DNA of 64,000 bases, from assembly GCA_010092695.1 (NCBI GenBank), contig JAADJJ010000001.1, positions 3,782,001-3,846,000 of the forward strand, given 5' to 3'. Both the position numbers and the translations under genes were made by a program. Positions 17,127 to 26,248 of this stretch are shown piece after piece; the stretch's first letter is position 1; the number at the start of each line of letters is the position of its first letter. The DNA comes from Enterobacteriaceae bacterium 4M9 (lineage in GTDB: Bacteria > Pseudomonadota > Gammaproteobacteria > Enterobacterales > Enterobacteriaceae). The notes under the pieces are model-generated. The model was not told where the DNA came from, ran no database searches, and worked only from the letters and a program-made list of their open reading frames with translations.

Positions 17127-18941
17127 TTATTTACTGCGCCAGATTGCGAATGAGACCGGCGCAAGCTGCAGGGTTTCATCGGTAAAATGCCCGTCACCTT
17201 CCACCTGCTGCCAGCGCCCACCGACCAACAGCGGTGAACGGATAACCACCTGTGCCTGGGCGCCACGGTTAATCGCCACCAGCACCCGCTCGCGCCCGAG
17301 AATGCGCGCAAACACCACAACATCACCGCTGGCGTACACAATATGGCAGCCGCCGCGACGCAGTGCCTGGCTTTGCTTACGAAGCTTTGCAAGACGCTGG
17401 TAGAGCGCCAGCAACGCAGTGTCCTGCTGCGTCTTATCCCACGGGAACGGTTTGCGGCACATAGGGTCCATATCGCCATCCACGCCCACCTCATCGCCGT
17501 AATAAATGCACGGCACGCCAGGCCAGCAGAAAAGCCAGGCCACGCCCAGCGGCAGGCGCGCTACATCCTGACCCAGCAGCGATTTAAAACGCGGCGTGTC
17601 GTGACTGTCGAGCTGGTTAAACATACGCAGCTGCTGCTGGTGCGAGAGCGCCGCGCGGTATTGCTCCATCCAGGCCATACAGGTTTGGGCGTCAATCTGC
17701 TGCGGATCGTACGAGATATCGGTATTGGCAAGAAACGCCCACAGCGGGAAGGTAAAACCGCGGTAGTTCATGGAAGCGTCTTCTGCATCGGCCTGGAGCC
17801 ACTGGCGCGCATCACCGAAGTGCTCACCAAACACGTAAGCATCCGGGCGCGTTTCCTTTGCTGCCTGGCGAATGCCCGCCACGTGCAGCAGGTTGTTGGC
17901 CGCGCCGCCCCCCTCGCCCAGCATATGCACCACGTCGAGCCGCCAGCCATCCATGTTCCACGGCTCGCGCAGCCAGTGGCGCACAATGCTGTTTTCACCG
18001 CGATAAATTTCGTCCACCACGCCGCGAGCACTGTAGTCGAGCTTTGGCAGGCTGGCATAGCCCAGCCAGTCCAGCGCCAGCCCTTCAGGCGAGAAACTGT
18101 ACCAGCTGCGCTGGAGTGAAGCCGGATTGTGGCAGGCTCCCGCAGCATCCACCGTGTGCCTGTCAAACCACGCGTGGGTATCGCCGCTGTGGTTGAATAC
18201 CCCGTCAAGAACCAGCCGCATACCCTGCTCACGGGTGGTATGGCGCAGGCGCAACAGCGCTGCGTCACCGCCAAACTGCGGGTCAACGTGGCGGTAGTCC
18301 TGGGTATCGTATTTGTGCACGCTGGGGGCGACAAATACCGGGTTAAGATACAGCGCCGTGACGCCAAGGCGCTTAAGGTAGGGCAACTTCTCGCAGATGC
18401 CGTCCAGGTCGCCGCCGTAAAAGGTCGACCCACCTGCCTCTGGCGTGAGTGGCTCGTGCCATTCACGGCGCACTATTTCGCGCCCGGCAGCGTGGTGCCA
18501 GTAAACGGAGTCCTGCTCCGGGGTGCGATGCTTTCCCCTGGCAAACCTGTCCGGGAAGATTTGGTAAAACACCTGGTCCGCAACCCAGTCCGGGCCGGTG
18601 TCCGGCAGATCGACCGCGAATTGCTCAAGGCGCGGCGGTGGGAAATCGCTAAAGCCCTGCGGCGTAAACCAGCGCTGACGGTCAGCCCACAACAGTTTAA
18701 AGCTGTAACGCCGCCGCGCCTGCCCGCTGCTGACGTCCAGCGTCACGCGCCACGCGCTAACGCCAGGCTGTGGCTCGCGTGACAGCCGCGTCATTCTGAG
18801 CGGCGTTTCTTCGTTATCAATTTCGGTACGCAGCATCACGCGCTGCACCGGCGCATCGCTCGCCAGCCACAGCGTCACGGTCATTTTCTGCTCACGCACG
18901 GTGACAAACGGTGCCACCGGCAAGTGCCAGGCCTTTAACAT
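17127..18941 (-). CDS. malZ: Maltodextrin glucosidase MalZ
   Basis: The 604-residue GH13 enzyme releases glucose from the reducing end of maltodextrins in the cytoplasm. Catalytic regions are visible: DGVFNHSGD, GWRLDVVHMLGE (nucleophile Asp), FGEHFGDARQW (acid/base Glu) and NQLDSHDTPRF. The open frame extends 45 codons further upstream to 19076. I chose ATG 18941 because it matches the E. coli MalZ start, has AGGGGA just upstream, and leaves the MalT boxes outside the coding region. It is followed by an unrelated three-gene operon. Confidence 0.95.
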   Translation of the reverse strand: MLKAWHLPVAPFVTVREQKMTVTLWLASDAPVQRVMLRTEIDNEETPLRMTRLSREPQPGVSAWRVTLDVSSGQARRRYSFKLLWADRQRWFTPQGFSDFPPPRLEQFAVDLPDTGPDWVADQVFYQIFPDRFARGKHRTPEQDSVYWHHAAGREIVRREWHEPLTPEAGGSTFYGGDLDGICEKLPYLKRLGVTALYLNPVFVAPSVHKYDTQDYRHVDPQFGGDAALLRLRHTTREQGMRLVLDGVFNHSGDTHAWFDRHTVDAAGACHNPASLQRSWYSFSPEGLALDWLGYASLPKLDYSARGVVDEIYRGENSIVRHWLREPWNMDGWRLDVVHMLGEGGGAANNLLHVAGIRQAAKETRPDAYVFGEHFGDARQWLQADAEDASMNYRGFTFPLWAFLANTDISYDPQQIDAQTCMAWMEQYRAALSHQQQLRMFNQLDSHDTPRFKSLLGQDVARLPLGVAWLFCWPGVPCIYYGDEVGVDGDMDPMCRKPFPWDKTQQDTALLALYQRLAKLRKQSQALRRGGCHIVYASGDVVVFARILGRERVLVAINRGAQAQVVIRSPLLVGGRWQQVEGDGHFTDETLQLAPVSFAIWRSK

Positions 18942-19020
18942 GGTGCTTCCCCTGTGTCTAAAAATGGCCCCACCTTGCCATATCAGCCAGGGCGGTTGCT
19001 CATCATTACTCCACAGATTC

Positions 19021-19043
19021 GGGGAGGATGCAGGGGGAGGAGA
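19021..19043. promoter_or_regulatory. Two MalT boxes upstream of malZ
   Basis: GGGGAGGATG (19021-19030) and GGGGAGGAGA (19034-19043) each match the MalT box GGGGA(T/G)GAGG at nine of ten positions. They form a direct repeat with a 13-base period, 80-100 bases before the malZ start. This is the arrangement expected of a maltotriose/MalT-activated promoter. Confidence 0.75.
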
Positions 19044-19186
19044 CAACTGATAACGGCTGGCGTGAAGCGCCAACAAACAAAACCTTTCCGGCTCAATGCC
19101 CTGGCGGCCTCAGATTCTCGTATCATGGCATGACACCGCCTGTTCCACGCAAAACCTAAAAAAACCTCGTCATCACAACATAATGT

Positions 19187-19277
19187 CAGTCACTTAAGCA
19201 TTTTTATGAATAGAAATTTATTTCAATTCTTAAGAATGTGACGTTTTTTTGAGGCCCGAGTCATCGGGCCTTTTTTC
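19187..19277 (+). ncRNA. Candidate small RNA with intrinsic terminator
   Basis: On the plus strand there are two consecutive hairpins. The first is GTCAC-TTAAG (19189-19198) pairing with CTTAA/GTGAC (19229-19242, with a GAAT bulge) and an inner stem. The second is a perfect 8-base stem AGGCCCGA / TCGGGCCT (19252-19271) followed by six T residues. A possible -10 CATAAT is at 19179-19184, but I see no good -35. No plus-strand coding gene lies upstream, so the terminator has no obvious client except a short RNA. Confidence 0.4.
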
Positions 19278-19331
19278 TTTCTTTTAAGCAGATGAGCAGC
19301 GCACTCATTCGTTTTTAAGGTGCACAGACAT

Positions 19332-19605
19332 ACAGTGTGGGATTGTTGACCCCCGCTGAAATCGGCGAACCGCAGGCGTGAAGACAAGGTCAGACCGCCA
19401 GGGATGGCGGGCTGAGGCGCAACGCAGCATGGATGCTGCGTCAAGCCGGCCGCAGGAGCAGCGCCGAAAGGTGAGCGCACCGCGAAGCGGCGATTTCCTG
19501 GCGGGGCCGCCGGAGATTGCAAAGAGGGCCGCGGTGGCCCTCTTTGCCCGTTCACCGCAAATGAAGTCCCATTTGTTGTCGGGCTTAAGGTGAACGGAAC
19601 ATTCA
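19332..19605 (+). repeat. Dispersed intergenic repeat, copy B (full length)
   Basis: This copy has the same segment order as copy A: ACAGTGTGGG, CCCCCGCTGAAATCGGCGAA, GTGAGCG(C)ACCGCGAAGCGG, CGATTTCCTGGCGGGG, a central hairpin (AAAGAGGGCC / GGCCCTCTTT) and a terminal GGTGAACGGAACATTCACC. The hairpin sequences differ between copies although the stem is kept, which suggests selection on folding. It lies between malZ and proY. A minus-strand open frame across it is not conserved as protein in the other copies. Confidence 0.8.
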
Positions 19606-19676
19606 CCAGTCCTTAAACGACCAGCATTACATCATCACAACGGGGCGTTTTCACATCCAGCAACGCTATCAGGCCA

Positions 19677-21044
19677 TTACGCTTTGCCCAGCTTCGCATC
19701 GTGCCTGCGCTTAAACACCCAGCCCACCAGCAACAGCGCAATCCACGCAAAACCGACATACAGCGAAATACGGGTTTCCGGATGCAGGCCAATCAGCACA
19801 ATAATAAACGCGAGGAAGATGAGCCCGGCAGTGGTGGTCGCCACCCCGCCCGGCACTTTAAACTTCAGCGCCTTTATCTCGTCTTTGGATAAACGGCGGC
19901 GAAACGCTATCTGCGAGAGCAGGATCATTATCCACACCCAAACGGTGGCGAAGGTCGCAAGCGACGCAATCACCAGGAACACACTTTTTGGCATGATGTA
20001 GTTCAGATATACCGCCACCAGCATTGCGCCAGTCATCACCACGACCGTCACCCATGGAATACCGTGGCGTGAGACTTTGGCAAACACTTTAGGGGCCGCG
20101 CCCTGCTCGGCCATGCCGTGCATCATGCGGCCCACACCAAACACGTCGCTGTTAATCGCCGACAGCGAGGCCGTGAGCACCACAAAGTTAAGAATACTGG
20201 CCGCAAAAGTAATTCCCAGATGCTGGAACGTCAGCACAAACGGGCTACCATTGGTGCCCACCTGGTTCCACGGATAAATCGACATAATCACAAACAGCGT
20301 GCCGACGTAGAACACCAGAATACGCAGCGGCACCGAGTTGATAGCGCGCGGAATGGATTTTTGCGGGTCTTTCGCTTCACCGGCGGTAATACCGATAATT
20401 TCAATCCCGCCATAGGCAAACATCACCATTTGCAGCGCCATTACCGTGCCAATCCAGCCGTTGGCGAAGAAGCCGCCGTTGCTCCACAGATTGTGAATAC
20501 CGGTGGGTTGCCCGCCGTTGCCAATGCCCCAGATGATGATGCCAAAACCGGCAGCAATCATGATGATGATGGTGGCGACTTTAAAAAACGAGAACCAGAA
20601 CTCCATCTCGCCAAACACCTTCACGCTCATCAGGTTAATGGCGCAAATCAGCAGTACCACACTGAGCACCCATACCCAGTGCGGCACGTCGGGGAACCAG
20701 ACGCCCATGTAAATGCCGAAAGCGGTGACGTCGGCGATGGCGACAATCAGGATTTCAAAACAGTAGGTCCAGCCTGTGATATAGCCTGCGAGCGGGCCGA
20801 GGTTTTCCTGCGCGTAGCGCGAAAAGGAGCTAGCCGCCGGGTTATGCACCGACAGTTCGCCCAGCGCACGCATGATGATGTACGCTGCAACGCCGCCGAT
20901 AATATAGGCCAGCAGCACGCTTGGCCCCGCCATTTTAATAGCATCTGCCGAGCCGTAAAAAAGCCCCGTGCCAATTGCCGAGCCGAGAGCCATGAAACGA
21001 ATGTGTCTCGTGCTCAGGCCGCGTTTGAGCGTATTTTTTTCCAT
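19677..21044 (-). CDS. proY: Amino-acid permease ProY
   Basis: The 455-residue APC-superfamily transporter has about 12 membrane segments and the conserved GSAIGTGLFYGSA motif near the start. It closely matches E. coli ProY, described as a cryptic proline transporter; substrate assignment is from the family. An ATG three codons upstream (21053) is possible, but GGATGG is better spaced for ATG 21044, which also matches the known N-terminus. It follows brnQ after a hairpin terminator, so it is probably expressed by read-through or from a weak promoter. Confidence 0.92.
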   Translation of the reverse strand: MEKNTLKRGLSTRHIRFMALGSAIGTGLFYGSADAIKMAGPSVLLAYIIGGVAAYIIMRALGELSVHNPAASSFSRYAQENLGPLAGYITGWTYCFEILIVAIADVTAFGIYMGVWFPDVPHWVWVLSVVLLICAINLMSVKVFGEMEFWFSFFKVATIIIMIAAGFGIIIWGIGNGGQPTGIHNLWSNGGFFANGWIGTVMALQMVMFAYGGIEIIGITAGEAKDPQKSIPRAINSVPLRILVFYVGTLFVIMSIYPWNQVGTNGSPFVLTFQHLGITFAASILNFVVLTASLSAINSDVFGVGRMMHGMAEQGAAPKVFAKVSRHGIPWVTVVVMTGAMLVAVYLNYIMPKSVFLVIASLATFATVWVWIMILLSQIAFRRRLSKDEIKALKFKVPGGVATTTAGLIFLAFIIVLIGLHPETRISLYVGFAWIALLLVGWVFKRRHDAKLGKA

Positions 21045-21062
21045 TGAAGCCATCCACCAAAT

Positions 21063-21092
21063 AAAAAACCACGGGCAGCCCCGTGGTTAACA
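21063..21092 (-). terminator. Hairpin between brnQ and proY
   Basis: On the minus strand the stem AACCACGGGG / CCCGTGGTT is followed by TTTTTTAT. It should terminate or attenuate transcription between brnQ and proY. Confidence 0.75.
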
Positions 21093-21106
21093 GTAAAAAT
21101 GTTTTC

Positions 21107-22426
21107 TTAGTGTGCGACAGAGGTCGACGAACGCCCGGCAATCCTGTCCCAGATACCGCACAGCACCAGGGCTGCCAGCGACGGCATCAGCCACGCCAGA
21201 CCTTGTTCTGCCAGCGGCAGGTGCGTCATCCAGCCCGGCAGCAGGTCACCAAAACCAGCGGCCTTGATGCCATCGACCAGGCCCAGCAGCAGGCTGACCA
21301 GCATAGCCGGTGCAATCACGCGCGTGGAGCTATTCCACCACGGGCGGGTGAAGCTCAGCACCACCAGCACGATGCACGGCGGATAAATCGCCGTCAACAC
21401 CGGAATAGAAATCTGAATCAAATGGCTCAGGCCCAGGTTAGACACCACCATAGAGAACAGGCCAAGAATAAACACCAGCGAGCGATAAGAGAGCGGCAGA
21501 TACTGCTCAAAGAACTCTGCACACGCGCAGGTCAGACCCACTGCGGTCACCATACAGGCGAGGAAAATCAGCGCTGCCAGCAGGAAGCTGCCGAAGCCGC
21601 CAAAGGTGTGCTGAACGTAAGCGTGCAGAATGGCCGCGCCGTTAGCAGACTGGTCCACGAGCGATGCGCTGTCAGAGCCCAGGCGGAACAGCGCCAGGTA
21701 CAAGAGCGTCAGACCCACACCGGCAATCAGACCGGCCCATACGGTATAACGGGTCAGCAGGCGCGCTTCGCTCACGCCGCGCGAGCGGGCGGCGTTAACG
21801 ATGACGATACCGAACACCATCGCGCCGAGCGTATCCATCGTCAGATAGCCGTTCACAAAACCGTTGGAGAACGGCGCGGCCTGATAGGCTGAGGTTGCCG
21901 TGCTGATATCGCCTGCCGGCCACATCACGGCAGCGACGCCAAGGACCACCAGCGCAATGATTTTCAGCGGTGCCAGGAAATGGCCCACGGTATCCAGCAG
22001 CTTGCCCGGATACAGGGAAACGAAGATAACCAGCGCAAAGTAGACCAGGCTATAAATCAACAGCGGCAGCGCGCCGTCGCCAGTCAGTGGCGCAATCCCG
22101 ACTTCAAAAGACACGGTAGCGGTACGCGGTGTGGCAAACAGCGGGCCAACGGCCAGATAACAGACGGTTGCCAGCAGCACCCCGGCACGGCGGCCAATTG
22201 GCGTGCTCAGGCTGTCAACGCCGCCGCCCACGCGCGCCAGCGCGACCACGGTCAGCACCGGCAGACCAACGGCAGTAATCAGGAAGCCGAGTGCAGCCCA
22301 CCACACGTTTTCACCGGCCTGTAAGCCGACCATGGGAGGGAAAATGATGTTGCCCGCGCCAACAAACAACGCAAAGGTCATAAAACCCAGGGCGAGGATG
22401 TCACGCGATGTTAAACGATGGGTCAT
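21107..22426 (-). CDS. brnQ: Branched-chain amino-acid carrier BrnQ
   Basis: The 439-residue LIVCS-family protein is a Na+- or H+-coupled importer of leucine, isoleucine and valine. It begins MTHRLTSRDILALGFMTFALFVGAGN in the family pattern, contains GLQAGENVWWAALGF, and has about 12 hydrophobic segments. Gene order phoB-phoR-brnQ-proY is the same as in E. coli. Confidence 0.96.
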   Translation of the reverse strand: MTHRLTSRDILALGFMTFALFVGAGNIIFPPMVGLQAGENVWWAALGFLITAVGLPVLTVVALARVGGGVDSLSTPIGRRAGVLLATVCYLAVGPLFATPRTATVSFEVGIAPLTGDGALPLLIYSLVYFALVIFVSLYPGKLLDTVGHFLAPLKIIALVVLGVAAVMWPAGDISTATSAYQAAPFSNGFVNGYLTMDTLGAMVFGIVIVNAARSRGVSEARLLTRYTVWAGLIAGVGLTLLYLALFRLGSDSASLVDQSANGAAILHAYVQHTFGGFGSFLLAALIFLACMVTAVGLTCACAEFFEQYLPLSYRSLVFILGLFSMVVSNLGLSHLIQISIPVLTAIYPPCIVLVVLSFTRPWWNSSTRVIAPAMLVSLLLGLVDGIKAAGFGDLLPGWMTHLPLAEQGLAWLMPSLAALVLCGIWDRIAGRSSTSVAH

Positions 22427-22830
22427 AAATTTCGTTGCAGCCTGTGGATGTGGTGTTGAAATAAATAATATTTTTTCGCCGCCAAATAAGATGGCAAAAA
22501 AACGGCAATATCAGAAATTTCCAGCGAGAAATAGGTCTCAGTAAGCGCAGCGAAGAATTGTTAGTCGATTAACCACGCAATTCTGGTGAGTCTGACGATA
22601 GCGGGCGCCAATTAAAACGCTTATAGGGTTTGAAGGCAACCAGGGATCGTCAAACCAGAACATTCCACTAAATATAACACAATATTTGGCAGGGTATTTG
22701 TGAAGCTGCGCTGACCGCTGGCTTATCGTGCGGACAAAAAGCGAACAACGCACGCGTTTAACGCCCTGCCTGTCCGGCGGTGGTGTTAAAAACGTGCGAA
22801 GCATTCATTATGGAAAGTAACCTTGACGGG
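22427..22830. other. Intergenic region phoR / brnQ
   Basis: This is the long promoter and leader region before brnQ on the minus strand. It is AT-rich near brnQ, including a run of seven T residues followed by GCCATC. I see no convincing gene; an 88-codon minus-strand frame has no recognisable family features. E. coli also has a long gap here. Confidence 0.4.
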
Positions 22831-24135
22831 TTAGCCCGCAGCGGCACGTGTTTCATCAGCAATCAGGCGCGTGGGCAGCACAAAACTGAAACGCGTACCG
22901 CGGCCCAGCGCGCTGTCAATGTCCAGACGGGTATCGTGGTGGCTAAGAGCATGTTTGACGATAGCCAGCCCCAGCCCGCTGCCGCCGTTCTGGCGTGAGC
23001 GCGATTTATCCACCCGATAAAAGCGCTCGGTCAGGCGCGGAATATGCTGAGCGGCAATGCCCGGTCCGTTATCTTCCACGCAAAACAGCGCGCCGTGCGG
23101 CGTGCGCTTCCAGCTCAAGGTAATGGTCGTGCCCGCAGGCGTGTGGTTAACGGCGTTATATACCAGGTTAGAAACCGCGCTGCGTAACTGATCCTCATTG
23201 CCAAACACCCATAGCGTCTTATCAACCTCAAAATGAAGCTGGTGCTGCGGGCCAAGCGTATGCGCTTCACGCTCCAGCATGTTGAGCATCACCGGCACAT
23301 CCACTTTTTCAGTCAACTGTAATGCCGGCGCGGCTTCAATGCGCGAGAGCGTCAGTAGCTGCTCCACCAGCCCTTCCATACGCTGAGTTTGCTCGCGCAT
23401 GGTGCCCAGCGCCTTGTCACGCAGCGCCGAGGGCATACTCTGGCCGTGCATCACTTCGAGGTAGCCCTGTAATACCGTAAGCGGGGTGCGCAACTCGTGG
23501 CTGACGTTAGCAAAAAAGTTGCGTCGTGCGCCCTCAAGCTGGTGCATTTGCGTGACATCACGCGCCACCATCAGCCACTGTCTGTCGCTGTAGGGCATCA
23601 CGCGAAATTCGATATGGCGCTGGTTGTTAAGCACCAGATTCAGCGGGCGTGAGAAATCGCGCGCTTTGAGATAGCGGCTAAACTCCGGGTAGCGCAGCAG
23701 GTTCTGGATGTTCTGGCCGTTATCGTCAGGCCAGCGCAGGTGCAAAAGCTGCTGTGCCAGGCCGTTGCACCAGAAAATGGTGCCTTCTTCCGTGGTGAGG
23801 ATCACCGCGTCTGGCAGCGACTCGGCACCGCTGCGAAAGCGCTTAATCAGGCTACCCAATTCACGGCGGCGCTTTTTGTTGCGCATCTGCATCTGGTGCA
23901 GGCCGTACAACAGCGGTTCCCAACTGCCGCGCCCGGGCGGCGGCGTCATACTGCGGTCAACCCACAACCACCAGGACAGGCGCAGTAGATTATGAAAATG
24001 CCAGACCAGCAGGCCGGTCACTGCCGCCAGTAAAAACCACGGCAAAAAACCAAAAACCGCGCTCAACAGCAACGCAGGCAAACAGCACAGCGCCAGCTCC
24101 AGCGCCAGCCTTTTCCATGACAGCCGTTCCAGCAC
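22831..24135 (-). CDS. phoR: Phosphate regulon sensor kinase PhoR
   Basis: The 434-residue inner-membrane histidine kinase has two N-terminal hydrophobic helices, a PAS domain (about residues 100-190, with LPDAVILTTEEGTIFWCN), the phosphoacceptor in FFANVSHELRTPL, and catalytic N, G1 and G2 boxes (NLVYNAVNHTP, VEDNGPGI, GGSGLGLAI). It phosphorylates PhoB when phosphate is scarce. It follows phoB by 24 bases. Confidence 0.97.
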   Translation of the reverse strand: MLERLSWKRLALELALCCLPALLLSAVFGFLPWFLLAAVTGLLVWHFHNLLRLSWWLWVDRSMTPPPGRGSWEPLLYGLHQMQMRNKKRRRELGSLIKRFRSGAESLPDAVILTTEEGTIFWCNGLAQQLLHLRWPDDNGQNIQNLLRYPEFSRYLKARDFSRPLNLVLNNQRHIEFRVMPYSDRQWLMVARDVTQMHQLEGARRNFFANVSHELRTPLTVLQGYLEVMHGQSMPSALRDKALGTMREQTQRMEGLVEQLLTLSRIEAAPALQLTEKVDVPVMLNMLEREAHTLGPQHQLHFEVDKTLWVFGNEDQLRSAVSNLVYNAVNHTPAGTTITLSWKRTPHGALFCVEDNGPGIAAQHIPRLTERFYRVDKSRSRQNGGSGLGLAIVKHALSHHDTRLDIDSALGRGTRFSFVLPTRLIADETRAAAG

Positions 24136-24159
24136 GGGTCACGCTCCAGTAAAGAAAAG

Positions 24160-24849
24160 TTAAAAGCGGGTCGAGAAACGATAGCCGGTGCCACGCACCG
24201 TCTGCACCATACGGTCGTGACCGCTCTGCTCCAGCGCTTTACGCAAGCGACGAATATGCACATCCACCGTCCTGTCTTCAACATAGACGTTGGTGCCCCA
24301 GACGTTATTGAGCAGCTGCTCGCGGCTGTAAACGCGCTCCGGGTGAGTCATAAAAAAGTGCAGCAGTTTGAATTCCGTCGGCCCCATGTCCAGAGCGGCC
24401 TCGTCGGTAGTAACGCGGTGTGAGGTGGGATCAAGGCTCAAGCCCTGCATGACGATAACCTCTTCAACGGCCATCGGTGAGATGCGGCGCATAACGGCTT
24501 TAATGCGCGCGACCAGCTCTTTCGGTGAAAAGGGTTTGGTGATGTAGTCATCGGCCCCGGTTTCCAGGCCGCGCACCCGGTCTTCTTCTTCTCCGCGTGC
24601 GGTCAGCATCACAATCGGGATATCGCGGGTCAGCGTTTCACGCTTGAGGTGTTTAATTAACTGTAGTCCTGAGCCGCCCGGCAGCATCCAGTCGAGCAAT
24701 ATCAGGTCGGGCCAGGGTTCATTGAGCTTGCCGAGCGCCGTGTCATAATCTTCCGCCTCAACCGGCTGGAAGCCGTTCTGTTCGAGTACAAAACACACCA
24801 TTTCGCGAATGGGGGCTTCGTCTTCCACTACCAGAATACGTCTCGCCAT
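24160..24849 (-). CDS. phoB: Phosphate regulon response regulator PhoB
   Basis: The 229-residue OmpR/PhoB-type regulator has an acidic pocket at VVEDEAPIREM, the phosphorylated aspartate in LILLDWMLPG (residue about 53), and a winged-helix DNA-binding domain ending TVRGTGYRFSTRF. It activates phosphate-starvation genes through Pho boxes, one of which precedes its own gene at 24901-24924. Confidence 0.98.
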   Translation of the reverse strand: MARRILVVEDEAPIREMVCFVLEQNGFQPVEAEDYDTALGKLNEPWPDLILLDWMLPGGSGLQLIKHLKRETLTRDIPIVMLTARGEEEDRVRGLETGADDYITKPFSPKELVARIKAVMRRISPMAVEEVIVMQGLSLDPTSHRVTTDEAALDMGPTEFKLLHFFMTHPERVYSREQLLNNVWGTNVYVEDRTVDVHIRRLRKALEQSGHDRMVQTVRGTGYRFSTRF

Positions 24850-24900
24850 GAGTTACCCTGTTTGTTAAACATTGTCTGTTGTAACGCGCCGCCATTATGC

Positions 24901-24924
24901 GTCAGTTTTATGACAGTTTTATGA
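24901..24924 (-). promoter_or_regulatory. Pho box upstream of phoB
   Basis: On the minus strand, two 11-base PhoB half sites in tandem read TCATAAAACTG TCATAAAACTG, continuing to AC. This closely matches the E. coli phoB Pho box and lies about 50-75 bases before phoB, consistent with autoregulation. It is also within 150 bases of the divergent sbcD start. Confidence 0.85.
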
Positions 24925-25045
24925 AAAAATGACCCTTTTATGATCCTTGCGCCCCACTGTTATAGTAACCCACTTAACAGCGCTGCCCTTGACGGTCTGC
25001 CTGTTTATAATAGCCATCCTGCTTTTTTGCCACCGGAACCGGTAT

Positions 25046-26248
25046 ATGCGCATTCTCCACACGTCAGACTGGCATCTGGGCCAGAACTTCTACACCAAAA
25101 GCCGTGCCGCCGAGCATCAGGCGTTTCTCGACTGGCTGCTCCAGCAGGCTGAGGAGCACGCGGTGGATGCCATCATCGTGGCAGGCGACATTTTTGATAC
25201 CGGTTCACCGCCGAGCTACGCGCGTGAGTTATACAACCGCTTTGTGGTCAGGCTGCAAAGCGCTGGCTGCCGTCTTTATATTCTGGCGGGTAACCATGAT
25301 TCGGTCGCGACCCTCAACGAATCCCGCGAGCTACTGGCCTGCCTGCACACCCAGGTGATTGCCACGCCCACAACCGAGCCGCTGCTGATGACCACGCGCG
25401 ACGGCGAGCCCGGCGCGGTGCTGTGCCCCATTCCGTTTCTGCGCCCACGCGACATCCTGAAAAGCCAGGCCGGGCAGTCCGGTCATGAAAAACAACAGTC
25501 GCTGCTGGACGCCATCACGGCACATTATCAGGACTGTTACCAGGCAGCGCTGACATGTCGCGCAGAGCGCCCGCTGCCGATTATTGCCACCGGTCATCTT
25601 ACTGCTGTGGGAGCCAGCACCAGCGATTCAGTGCGTGAGATTTATATCGGCACGCTGGATGCCTTTCCCGCACAGGCGTTTCCGCCTGCCGACTACGTGG
25701 CGCTCGGCCATATACACCGCGCCCAGCGCGTGGGTGGCATGGAGCACATCCGCTACAGCGGCTCGCCGATTGCGCTGAGCTTTGATGAAACCGGCCCGGT
25801 TAAATGCGTCAACCTGGTGACGTTTGATCACGGCGCACTGGCGGGCGTAGAGGCGCTGGACGTGCCGGTCACTCAACCGCTGGCGGTGATTAAAGGCACG
25901 CTCAGTGAAATTGAACATCAGCTTGCCGCCTGGCGTGATGCGCCAGCCGCGCCCGTCACCTGGCTTGATATTGAAATCACTACTGACGACTATCTGCACG
26001 ATATGCAGCGCCATATTCAACAACTCACCGAAACCTTGCCGGTTGAGGTCGTGCTGATGCGCCGGGCGCGGGAGCAGCGCCAGCGCGCGATTGACGGTCA
26101 GCACAAAGAGTCGTTGAGCGAACTGAGCGTCACCGAGGTGTTCGAACGCCGTCTGGCGCTTGAAGCCGTTGAGGAAGAACGCGAAGCGCGGCTGCGCACG
26201 CTGTTCGGCCAGACGCTGGAAGCCCTGCACGAGGAGAGCCAGCCGTGA
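25046..26248 (+). CDS. sbcD: SbcCD exonuclease subunit D
   Basis: The 400-residue nuclease subunit (Mre11 homologue) processes hairpins and DNA ends with SbcC. Metallophosphoesterase motifs are visible in order: SDWHLGQ, AGDIFDTGSPP, LAGNHDS, ATGHLTAVG and ALGHIHRAQ. The open frame extends 33 codons further upstream, but MRILHTSDWH at 25046 is the family start and gives the same length as E. coli SbcD. Its TGA overlaps the GTG start of sbcC. Confidence 0.97.
   Translation: MRILHTSDWHLGQNFYTKSRAAEHQAFLDWLLQQAEEHAVDAIIVAGDIFDTGSPPSYARELYNRFVVRLQSAGCRLYILAGNHDSVATLNESRELLACLHTQVIATPTTEPLLMTTRDGEPGAVLCPIPFLRPRDILKSQAGQSGHEKQQSLLDAITAHYQDCYQAALTCRAERPLPIIATGHLTAVGASTSDSVREIYIGTLDAFPAQAFPPADYVALGHIHRAQRVGGMEHIRYSGSPIALSFDETGPVKCVNLVTFDHGALAGVEALDVPVTQPLAVIKGTLSEIEHQLAAWRDAPAAPVTWLDIEITTDDYLHDMQRHIQQLTETLPVEVVLMRRAREQRQRAIDGQHKESLSELSVTEVFERRLALEAVEEEREARLRTLFGQTLEALHEESQP

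Noticed and set aside
18941..19076. 45-codon N-terminal extension of malZ
   Set aside because: It would place the MalT boxes inside the coding sequence and departs from the MalZ family start. ATG 18941 has its own good ribosome-binding site.
19223..19606. 127-codon minus-strand open frame upstream of malZ
   Set aside because: It covers repeat copy B and the small-RNA terminator, is rich in Pro/Ala without domain features, and is not conserved in the other repeat copies.
22538..22804. 88-codon minus-strand frame between phoR and brnQ
   Set aside because: No recognisable family feature, no clear ribosome-binding site, and E. coli also has a long non-coding gap here.
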